Positions 1 through 5,218 of a DNA stretch of 8,984 bases are shown one piece after another. This DNA comes from Candidatus Omnitrophota bacterium (lineage in GTDB: Bacteria > Omnitrophota > Gorgyraeia > Zapsychrales > Fredricksoniimonadaceae). A model generated the notes under the pieces. It did no database searches. It saw only the letters and a list, made by a program, of their open reading frames with translations, and had not been told where the DNA came from. The DNA lies in contig JAEUSC010000125.1 in NCBI GenBank assembly GCA_016789035.1, forward strand, positions 1-8,984, given 5' to 3'. A program made the position numbers and the translations under genes. Each line of letters opens with the position of its first letter. Position 1 is the first letter of the stretch.

Positions 1-288
1 GAAATATTTAAGCTGGCGCATCATATTATGGTCATGGACCACGGACGCATTGTGCGGTCCGGCACGCCGGCGGAAATTTTCGGGCAGGACGTTTTAAGCG
101 GTAAATTTAAATTTATCGGTCACATTCTGGCCATGGAAAAGGAAGACTTCCTGTATCTGGTGACGGTCCAGATTGGTAATAATCTTACCAAGGTCGTGGC
201 AACCGAAGAGGAGGCAAAAGACTGGCGGGTGGGTGACCGCGTTCTGGTGGCGGCCAAGGCCTTTAATCCGCTCATCGTCAAAGTGTAA
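1..288 (+). CDS. ABC transporter ATP-binding protein, C-terminal fragment with TOBE domain (ModC-like)
   Basis: The reading frame is open from the first base, so the gene's 5' end lies outside the window and the ATG at 28 is internal. The visible 95 residues begin just after the expected H-loop. The stretch around residues 5-26 (LAHHIMVMDHGRIVRSGTP followed by AEIF) is the standard end of an ABC ATPase domain, where a switched-off subunit name is followed by 'GxxxxxGxPxEIF'. Residues about 45-95 fit a single TOBE/OB-fold ligand-sensing domain, with the typical 'GDRVLVAAKAFNPLIVKV' ending. Such ATPases power import of oxyanions from the cytoplasmic face; the single short TOBE domain and the KAFNP ending favour molybdate or tungstate (ModC-like), but sulfate or another substrate cannot be excluded because the permease and binding protein are not visible. 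The ABC assignment is firm; the substrate is an inference. Confidence 0.82.
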   Translation, partial: EIFKLAHHIMVMDHGRIVRSGTPAEIFGQDVLSGKFKFIGHILAMEKEDFLYLVTVQIGNNLTKVVATEEEAKDWRVGDRVLVAAKAFNPLIVKV

Positions 289-362
289 AGGAACGCCCTC
301 GATGAGCGCCCACAATCCCTTCAAACCCTTCAACAACCTCAAAGTTCTATAATCCTGCCCGT

Positions 363-392
363 TTGCACTAATAAGACTTAATAGTATATACT
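363..392 (+). promoter_or_regulatory. Possible sigma-70-type promoter for the 1109-residue protein gene
   Basis: A TTGCAC hexamer at 363-368 is followed by TATATA at 385-390 (16-base spacer) or TATACT at 387-392 (18-base spacer), giving a predicted transcript start near 398-400 and a leader of about 36 bases before the ATG at 436. A perfect TATAAT is also present at 348-353, but no convincing -35 box stands 16-18 bases before it. Between the stop at 288 and this site are two copies of CCCTTCAA (317-324 and 326-333) with no evident role. The motif match is visible; promoter activity is inferred. Confidence 0.4.
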
Positions 393-435
393 TAGGCCAT
401 TCTTCCGGATTGGATCTTAGCTAACTTATTGAATT

Positions 436-3400
436 ATGAAGCGTTTGATTTCTGTTGTACTTATCATTTGTCTGACCGGCAGTTCGCTTGCGATTCCAAT
501 GCCAAGTATGGCTAGCGTATCGGGTTTACCTCTGCCGGGAGCGATGGTCAATACTAGCCCCGCCTATGTGCCCATTCTTATAAAGGGTTTGAAAATTCAT
601 CCGGATAATCCTCTTTTGTTTGACTTCATTATCGACAGCGGCCACTCGAAGTTAGATAGACAAAGCAAAGAATTCAAAGACGAAGCAGAAAAGCTTATCA
701 AATATTTCTTGGCTGCACTCACTTTTAAAGACGAGGAATTATGGGTCAATCTTTCTCCGTATGAAAAAGACCGCATCATTCCTGATGCGCTGGCCAAGAC
801 CGAGCTTGGACGCGATATGTTGGCCCAGGATTACATTTTGAAGCAGTTAACGGCTTCGCTGGTCTATCCGGAAAAGCAGTTAGGAAAAACGTTTTGGGAC
901 AAGATTTATGCCAAGGCCAAGGAAAAATTCGGTACGACCGATGTTCCTGTGGACAGTTTCAATAAAGTATGGATTGTGGCCGATAAAGCGAAGGTCCTTG
1001 AGCGCAGCAATGCGGGGTACGTTGTGCGGGCGCATTTGAAGGTTCTGATGGACGAGGATTATGTAGCCCTTTCCAACCAGAAGGAAAGGGCGAAGTTCCT
1101 GGTTCCGACGAGGAATCTTGCTTTAGCGAAGGGTTCCCCAGCGTCCCAGAACCCCAGCGTCCCAGCTGGGTCCCAAGGGACTGGGGCTCTGGGAGCTAAA
1201 AATAACGGAACGGTCAATAAAATTGGTTCTCAGATTGTCCGCGAAATCATCATCCCGGAAATTGAGAAGGAAGTGAACGAGGGTAAGAATTTTGCACCCA
1301 TCCGGCAGATTTATTATTCCATGATTTTAGCCGCCTGGTACAAGCAGGCCATTAAAGATGCTTTGCTCAACCGCGTGTACAGCAATAAAACCAAGACCGG
1401 CGGCATATTATCCGATGATCCAAAGGTCAAAGAAAAAATTTACCAGCAGTACTTGGAGGCCTTCCAGAAAGGCGTGTTTAATTACATTAAAGAAGATGTC
1501 GATGCGGTCAGTCAGCAAATAATTCCGCGCAAATATTTTTCAGGGGGAATGCTGATCCCACCTGCGAAGTTGATTGAACGCACTACAATTCCGACGCGGG
1601 ATGATAATACCCAAGCTAGCGGTGAGATGTCACAGGTCCAAGCAAAGATCGACATAAAGTTGGAGCAAGGACAAAACATAATCCCCGCGTCCGGCGCAGC
1701 ACCGAGGGAAGATGTGGCGGCAAATGATCCTAGTAAAGTTCCTGATGTTGTAGCAAGATTGAGAAAAAGTTTGAACTATGTGAATCAAGAATTAGCCGCA
1801 CCAACAATGCAATTGCTTTTAATAGCAGAGAAAGCATTTGAATCGGATGCTGATGTCAATCAAGTTCGAGAAGAATTCAATAAGCGAAGAGAACAAATGC
1901 GGTCTGATTTATCTTCAGAGAGATTGCAAAAATATTTAGATATCTTGCTGCCCGATTTTGATCATGCACTGGTAGTTTGGCTTCTACCTGTTTATGATTA
2001 CAATTATGTCTTTTTTTCTCGAGTAAACAAGATGGTCAGAACTTCACCAAGAGCGGCCATGTTATTTTTGGGATTGTTAGGAATACATTCCCGTAATGGA
2101 TTAGACGATGATGATCTCATTATTTATCCGGGTCTTATAAAAGCAGCTGTCAAATATATGCAAGATAGCAAGACAGAGGAAGAGAAGGCGAATGTTGGGC
2201 GAGCAATCATTAACGGATTGGTGGTGTATGCATATGGTCGATATAAATATTTCTTGAGTGCCTTAGAAGAGGTAGAGCCAAAGTTAAAAGGTACTCTAGA
2301 AACCGCATTTAGTATGAACAAAGATTTGCTCTTGAGAAAAGATTTGCATCCAATATTTAGCTGGGAATCAGAAGATGGTCTTTTAGATTGGGTAAATAAA
2401 GCATTTATGCAGGATAGAAAGCTAGAGGATATTTCTTTGGCTGGTAAAGTTCCACATAACGATGAGATGGGGTTTCTAAAATCTGAGCAAATACGTGAGA
2501 ATTTGGCAATACTTCAAGAATTCAGCGGATATGGATCCCTCGAAAAATCTCAAGCAACAACGAAGAACCATAGTGTTTCGGCTTTAACATCGCCTTTGTT
2601 GGAATCGGGAGCCGCTATTTCTTTGGGTCAATATGTCAGCGATTGGCTGGGCTTCGATCCTGCAATTCCTGCGTTCGTTATGGTGGTCGGTTTCGGCATG
2701 TGGTGGAATAAAATATTTAGAAATAATCCCAAAGGAGATTTATACGACGCTCTTCACTCTCGAAATCATGAGGATAGGTTTAGAGCTCTGGGCTCACTGC
2801 AAAATCAAAAAATGGATACAGCCACTGCGGGTGTTCTAACGGATTACTTCAAAGAAGTTTTTCCGAAAGTTTTTAATCCGCAATTGAATGGCTATGAGCA
2901 GGAGATTACGGAGTACAAACTGGAATTGGATCAAATCGTGAGAATATTCACGATGAATTACAGAAGTCAAACGTCAATGTTTAGTGCGGGGGGTGGGGAA
3001 AAGTCTTATGGAAGGATCCCCACATATGAGGAAAAAAAGCAATTGGACGCTATCCGTTCCTTGTTTGTTGAAGCTAAAGCGCCTTTATTGGGACGAGAGG
3101 ATATGATGTGGAGCTTTACTGACACGTACAAAAATTTTGAGAGATTATACAGCGTTGTGGAAAGGCAGTGGTATTCAAAAGAAAGAAGGCTCGCGTACGT
3201 TCAAGAACTCATCGAGGATTTTTACAATCTTCGCAACAGTCTTCGCAACGATTCAGATGCCTGGTTACGGACGCCACTCAAGATCCATAGAATTCTCCAG
3301 AAATTAAGAAGTCATTTGTATGAGGACGTAGATGATTTGACGAATCATTTTCAGAAACTAAGCGTGATCAAGCTCTATTTGGTTCGTGACCGTAATAAAT

Positions 3401-3765
3401 ATCTGCAATCGTTATTAACGGAAGTGAACGGTATAAGAGCGGGCTTAGTTGAGATTCAAGGTGCGATGCGAACGGATAAACAGAAAGCTTCTGCAGTTGC
3501 CGGGACTGCGACGCAGAAGTCCGGAGAGCCAAAATATTCCGCTCCCGGTGGTATCGATCTTAATTTCAAAAACTTAGACTTGGATATTGATAAAGACGGG
3601 CCTGGTGTTGAGATGGAATTTGATCCCGCGGTTGTCGCTGAGTTTGAACGCGGTAATTTTACAGGTGTCATTCCCATAATCCTTCGCATCACCCCTTTGG
3701 TAAGCCCGTTGTCGATCGTGGGCCCTGAGGGCGATCCGCAACAAGCCGATGCGACCGCCCGATGA
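436..3765 (+). CDS. Very large exported mosaic protein of unknown function (Omnitrophota-type)
   Basis: The function is unknown. The 1109-residue product starts with a clear Sec signal peptide: KR at 2-3, a hydrophobic core at 4-13, and a likely cleavage after SLA at 19 or SMA at 26. Cys12 lacks a lipobox, so it is not a lipoprotein. Residues about 28-225 and 265-371 form a charged, largely helical block ending in IPRKYFSGG (363-371). I recall this block as the shared N-terminal part of many large Omnitrophota proteins. A palindromic DNA repeat encodes the linker at 234-253. Residues about 400-1010 are helical, unfamiliar and encoded by AT-richer DNA. They include a short hydrophobic segment at 742-757, which may be a membrane anchor or a buried helix. 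A Lys/Ala/Thr-rich linker at about 1012-1035 leads to a tail starting A-P-G-G-I-D at 1036-1041. The ATG at 436 gives the intact signal peptide but has no Shine-Dalgarno sequence upstream. An extracytoplasmic location is likely; an enzymatic role is not evident. Confidence 0.85.
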   Translation: MKRLISVVLIICLTGSSLAIPMPSMASVSGLPLPGAMVNTSPAYVPILIKGLKIHPDNPLLFDFIIDSGHSKLDRQSKEFKDEAEKLIKYFLAALTFKDEELWVNLSPYEKDRIIPDALAKTELGRDMLAQDYILKQLTASLVYPEKQLGKTFWDKIYAKAKEKFGTTDVPVDSFNKVWIVADKAKVLERSNAGYVVRAHLKVLMDEDYVALSNQKERAKFLVPTRNLALAKGSPASQNPSVPAGSQGTGALGAKNNGTVNKIGSQIVREIIIPEIEKEVNEGKNFAPIRQIYYSMILAAWYKQAIKDALLNRVYSNKTKTGGILSDDPKVKEKIYQQYLEAFQKGVFNYIKEDVDAVSQQIIPRKYFSGGMLIPPAKLIERTTIPTRDDNTQASGEMSQVQAKIDIKLEQGQNIIPASGAAPREDVAANDPSKVPDVVARLRKSLNYVNQELAAPTMQLLLIAEKAFESDADVNQVREEFNKRREQMRSDLSSERLQKYLDILLPDFDHALVVWLLPVYDYNYVFFSRVNKMVRTSPRAAMLFLGLLGIHSRNGLDDDDLIIYPGLIKAAVKYMQDSKTEEEKANVGRAIINGLVVYAYGRYKYFLSALEEVEPKLKGTLETAFSMNKDLLLRKDLHPIFSWESEDGLLDWVNKAFMQDRKLEDISLAGKVPHNDEMGFLKSEQIRENLAILQEFSGYGSLEKSQATTKNHSVSALTSPLLESGAAISLGQYVSDWLGFDPAIPAFVMVVGFGMWWNKIFRNNPKGDLYDALHSRNHEDRFRALGSLQNQKMDTATAGVLTDYFKEVFPKVFNPQLNGYEQEITEYKLELDQIVRIFTMNYRSQTSMFSAGGGEKSYGRIPTYEEKKQLDAIRSLFVEAKAPLLGREDMMWSFTDTYKNFERLYSVVERQWYSKERRLAYVQELIEDFYNLRNSLRNDSDAWLRTPLKIHRILQKLRSHLYEDVDDLTNHFQKLSVIKLYLVRDRNKYLQSLLTEVNGIRAGLVEIQGAMRTDKQKASAVAGTATQKSGEPKYSAPGGIDLNFKNLDLDIDKDGPGVEMEFDPAVVAEFERGNFTGVIPIILRITPLVSPLSIVGPEGDPQQADATAR
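1136..1193. repeat. GC-rich tandem and palindromic repeat inside the large gene
   Basis: The 14-mer CCCCAGCGTCCCAG occurs twice, at 1136-1149 and 1152-1165. The sequence then folds back: CCCAGAACCCCAGCGTCCC at 1145-1163 pairs with GGGACTGGGGCTCTGGG at 1177-1193, with one mismatch and a two-base bulge. Inside lies the perfect palindrome CCCAGCTGGG (1161-1170). The element is translated in frame as a low-complexity linker rich in Ser, Pro, Gly, Gln and Ala (residues 234-253), between two conserved-looking halves of the N-terminal block. Composition and structure differ sharply from the flanks. This resembles small palindromic elements that insert in frame into genes, such as the Rickettsia palindromic elements, but no second copy is visible in the window. 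Confidence 0.8.
3228..3249 (+). repeat. Short 12-base tandem duplication within the large gene
   Basis: TCTTCGCAAC appears at 3228-3237 and again at 3240-3249, a 12-base period that encodes a doubled Leu-Arg-Asn-(Ser/Asp) in the C-terminal helical part of the large protein. It is most simply a local slippage duplication that kept the frame. Confidence 0.6.
3541..3762 (+). other. C-terminal GGID tail module of the large exported protein
   Basis: This segment encodes residues 1036-1109. It starts A-P-G-G-I-D-L-N-F, continues with an alternating acidic and hydrophobic strand (NLDLDIDKDGPGVEMEFD), then a short helix, and ends in a hydrophobic strand (GVIPIILRITPLVSPL) plus a polar end. It follows a Lys/Ala/Thr-rich linker, as a separate domain would. 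I recall similar tails, with GGID, a D-G-x-G-V turn and a final P-V/I-I-I-x-I-x-P motif, at the ends of otherwise unrelated Omnitrophota proteins. A sorting or surface-attachment role is possible but unproven. Confidence 0.5.
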
Positions 3766-3837
3766 CAAAGACTTAATATTTTTCGGCGTTGTCGACACGC
3801 GGTGCATTTTAAAATGGTAGTTATTAATTTATATTCA

Positions 3838-3866
3838 TTGTAATGGATTTTAAATCTGTCTATAGT
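3838..3866 (+). promoter_or_regulatory. Possible promoter with a long leader for the cold-shock / omega / IF-1 cluster
   Basis: TTGTAA at 3838-3843 and TATAGT at 3861-3866 are separated by exactly 17 bases, matching four of six and five of six consensus positions. Transcription would start near 3872, giving about 145 bases of untranslated leader before the GTG at 4017. Long leaders are a known feature of cspA-type genes, where RNA structure controls translation. The remaining gap (3766-3837 and 3867-4004) shows no gene, tRNA or strong hairpin that I can recognise. Function is inferred from the motif alone. Confidence 0.38.
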
Positions 3867-4004
3867 GCATCTAATCAATTGAATAGATTTCCCACCAAAC
3901 AGATCTCTCGATCAGCACTCCTGACATCTGCCAGACAAACCATCTATTGATCTGATTGAAATAATCCAGAAAATGTAAGGCAATTTTTCTAACCATCATC
4001 GGCC

Positions 4005-4010
4005 AGGGGG
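4005..4010 (+). promoter_or_regulatory. Ribosome binding site that decides the start of the first cold-shock gene
   Basis: AGGGGG lies six bases before GTG 4017, a normal Shine-Dalgarno distance, but directly abuts TTG 4011 with no spacer. The GTG is therefore the better start. The second cold-shock gene has the same AGGGGG (4227-4232) five bases before its ATG, which supports the reading. Confidence 0.65.
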
Positions 4011-4016
4011 TTGAAC

Positions 4017-4244
4017 GTGCAAAGAGGGAATATTTCTATACTTTATACCGATAAAGAATACGGGTTTATTCAGTCGCGGGATGGCCAGGAAGCATTGTTT
4101 CACAAAGAATGTCTTTGGGATACGGCGTTTAGGGACCTTATAGAAGGACAGGAAGTAGAGTTTGAAATTCAGCCATCCCATAAGGGTTTTTTAGCGTTTC
4201 ATATCCGGCCTTCGGCGGTTGCAGACAGGGGGCAAGCATGTTAA
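4017..4244 (+). CDS. Cold-shock-domain protein, first of two
   Basis: The 75-residue product is one cold-shock (OB-fold) domain of about the usual CspA length. It shows the family pattern in order: an opening strand (RGNISILYTD), an RNP1-like motif K-E-Y-G-F-I at 13-18 (usual K-G-F-G-F-I), an acidic turn DGQE, an RNP2-like motif A-L-F-H at 26-29 (usual V-F-V-H), then EGQEVEFEIQ at 43-52 and an A-F-H-I closing strand where the family has A-x-x-V/I. Aromatic residues Y15, F17, F28 and H29 suit binding of single-stranded RNA or DNA. It is probably a cytoplasmic RNA chaperone. GTG 4017 is chosen over TTG 4011 because of the ribosome-binding-site spacing. It leads a five-gene run, and its last seven bases overlap the next gene, which suggests translational coupling. 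Confidence 0.8.
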   Translation: MQRGNISILYTDKEYGFIQSRDGQEALFHKECLWDTAFRDLIEGQEVEFEIQPSHKGFLAFHIRPSAVADRGQAC

Positions 4245-4468
4245 AAGGCAGGGTCAAAGAATATAATCCTGACCGCAGGTACGGAATCATTGTTGAGACA
4301 TCAACAGGCGCAGAATTTGTGGTTTATGCGAATTATGTGAACATCAAAAAAGGTGACGACTTGAAAGTGGGGCAAAACGTCGAGTTTGATCCACAGGATA
4401 ACCGTTCCGAAACATGGGCGGTTAACGTCCGAGTTTTGGACAATGAATCAACCCGGGAGGCGGAATGA
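4238..4468 (+). CDS. Divergent cold-shock-domain-like protein, second of two
   Basis: The 76-residue product follows the same OB-fold pattern as its neighbour: L-K-G-R-V-K-E-Y at 2-9, an RNP1-like R-R-Y-G-I-I at 13-18, an RNP2-like F-V-V-Y at 27-30, VGQNVEFDP at 44-52, and T-W-A-V-N-V at 59-64, equivalent to the 'xAxNV' ending of cold-shock domains. The RNP1 phenylalanine is replaced by Ile17 and the RNP2 histidine by Tyr30, so nucleic-acid binding may differ from a classical Csp. It is likely a diverged tandem duplicate of the preceding gene. AGGGGG at 4227-4232 is its ribosome binding site. Its TGA overlaps the next ATG (ATGA), again pointing to coupled translation. Confidence 0.68.
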   Translation: MLKGRVKEYNPDRRYGIIVETSTGAEFVVYANYVNIKKGDDLKVGQNVEFDPQDNRSETWAVNVRVLDNESTREAE

Positions 4469-4704
4469 AAGACAATACCAGTGGTCATCTTTGGCAGGCA
4501 ACAGGTGTTTTTTGCGCTGAAGATTTGATCGGTCAAAGCGGCAGCGGTTTGTTTTCTCTTGTTCGTATGGCCATGTTGCGTTCTGCGGAACTGGCCGACG
4601 GTCGGCCAGCTTTGATCGAACATGGATTGAACGAAAAAATTGTAACGGTTGTTTTTAAGGAAATCGCTCAGGGTAAGGTCGCCTTGAAGACAAAGAAGCG
4701 TTGA
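4465..4704 (+). CDS. rpoZ: Divergent RNA polymerase omega subunit (RpoZ-like)
   Basis: The 79-residue product matches the omega pattern in its second half: F-S-L-V-R-M-A at 30-36, followed by LRSAEL (38-43; omega usually has a 'KRAxxL'-like segment), G-R-P-A-L at 46-50, then E-K-I-V-T-V-V-F-K-E-I-A-Q-G-K-V at 57-72, equivalent to 'KTTVIALREIEEGLI' in E. coli. Omega wraps the C-terminal tail of beta-prime, helps assemble RNA polymerase, and in many bacteria contributes to a ppGpp site. The length is normal, but the first 25 residues do not resemble the usual N-terminus. The purine-rich GGGAGG at 4455-4460 precedes the ATG by four bases, and the start overlaps the previous stop. The family call rests on motif memory and could be confirmed by profile search. 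Confidence 0.68.
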   Translation: MKDNTSGHLWQATGVFCAEDLIGQSGSGLFSLVRMAMLRSAELADGRPALIEHGLNEKIVTVVFKEIAQGKVALKTKKR

Positions 4705-4723
4705 AGGGAAGCTGGGTAAATTT

Positions 4724-4864
4724 ATGCGCGTAAAAAGATTTAAAAAGAAGTCATTGGTCAAACAGTTTCCAAAAGGGCGCGTCTGCAAGAAACCAGGTTG
4801 TAAACGAGTTCTGAGTATTTATAATTCAGAGATCTATTGCCGTATTCATACTAATGAATTTTAA
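4724..4864 (+). CDS. 46-residue basic zinc-finger-like protein
   Basis: This short frame lies between the omega and IF-1 genes and is in the same orientation. It encodes 46 residues: a very basic N-terminus (RVKRFKKK) followed by four putative zinc ligands, C21-x4-C26-x12-C39-x2-H42. The core C-K-R-V-L-S-I-Y-N with a later C-x-x-H recalls the small 'CxxC-xx-LSxYN-xxxx-CxxH/C' zinc ribbon or treble-clef units seen in bacterial DNA-binding proteins, although here the first pair is spaced by four residues. It begins 19 bases after the omega stop and ends 22 bases before the IF-1 start, so it fills the gap as a gene should. The nearest purine-rich site (AAGGGA, 4704-4709) is rather distant, a weak point. 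It may bind RNA, DNA or ribosome; the exact role is unknown. Confidence 0.65.
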   Translation: MRVKRFKKKSLVKQFPKGRVCKKPGCKRVLSIYNSEIYCRIHTNEF

Positions 4865-4886
4865 ACAACGAATTAAGTGAGAATTT

Positions 4887-5108
4887 ATGGCTAAAGAAGA
4901 TGCTGTAGAAGTTGAGGGGGTTGTTGTCAAGGCCTTGTCCAACGCCCAGTTTTCCGTGGTGGTCAAAAATAATCATCACATCACGGCTTATCCTGCCGGA
5001 AAGATGAGAAGGTTTTTTATTAAAATTATCCCTGGGGATACGGTGACTGTGGCCATGTCCCCCTATGATTTGACTAAGGGGCGGATTATTTTTCGGCATA
5101 AGAAATAG
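4887..5108 (+). CDS. infA: Translation initiation factor IF-1
   Basis: The 73-residue product has the length and unbroken pattern of IF-1: MAKEDAVEVEG at 1-11, a central N-A-Q-F-S-V strand, the G-K-M-R signature at 38-41, and P-G-D-T-V-T-V with S-P-Y-D-L-T-K-G-R-I at 58-67. IF-1 is an S1-type OB fold that binds the ribosomal A site of the 30S subunit and assists IF-2 and IF-3 in start-codon selection. It is cytoplasmic. The usual A-H-I-S-G-K-M-R is A-Y-P-A-G-K-M-R here, and N-G-H is N-N-H, so it is somewhat divergent. A weak GTGAG (4877-4881) lies five bases before the ATG. It is the last gene of the cluster rather than sitting among ribosomal protein genes, where infA is commonly found, so it may be a second copy. 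Confidence 0.95.
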   Translation: MAKEDAVEVEGVVVKALSNAQFSVVVKNNHHITAYPAGKMRRFFIKIIPGDTVTVAMSPYDLTKGRIIFRHKK

Positions 5109-5189
5109 TTCTTAGAGCTGCACCTCTCTTGTCTCTATTCATTCCTATATTTCGGCAAGGCGTTTGCTTACTCATCGAAATTTAGCGTC

Positions 5190-5218
5190 GTCGAGTTTAG
5201 AGGCTCGACTTTCGCTTT
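5190..5218 (+). terminator. Weak hairpin between convergent genes, possible terminator
   Basis: GTCGAG at 5190-5195 and CTCGAC at 5204-5209 form a perfect six-pair stem with an eight-base loop. On the plus strand it is followed by TTTCGCTTT, a broken T tract. It lies 81 bases after the IF-1 stop and overlaps the 3' end, including the stop codon, of the minus-strand glycosyltransferase gene. On the minus strand it is not followed by a T tract. The stem is short, so termination of the IF-1 cluster here is only a possibility. Confidence 0.3.

Noticed and set aside
28..30. ATG at 28 as the start of a small independent TOBE protein
   Set aside because: The codons before it encode ABC ATPase residues in the same frame, so this is a truncated longer gene.
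469..471. Cys12 of the large protein as a lipoprotein attachment site
   Set aside because: The residue before it is Ile rather than Gly, Ala or Ser, and the cysteine lies within the hydrophobic core of the signal peptide.
3727..3759. Hairpin GGGCG...CGCCC at the end of the large gene as a terminator
   Set aside because: Pairing is interrupted, the loop is long, and the T-rich tract begins well after the stem, so it does not meet the form of an intrinsic terminator.
3456..3878. 140-residue open frame on the minus strand over the end of the large gene
   Set aside because: It covers the antisense of the GGID tail, has a composition unlike a real protein, and has no recognisable motif.
4011..4013. 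TTG at 4011 as the start of the first cold-shock gene
   Set aside because: It directly abuts the AGGGGG ribosome binding site; GTG at 4017 has a normal six-base spacing.
3766..4016. tRNA or structured RNA gene in the intergenic gap
   Set aside because: No T-loop or anticodon-arm pattern and no strong stem was found by eye; the gap is better read as a promoter and leader.
4333..4788. 151-residue open frame on the minus strand across the small-gene cluster
   Set aside because: It is antisense to the second cold-shock gene, the omega gene and the micro-protein, shows no family motif, and is explained by codon bias of the plus-strand genes.
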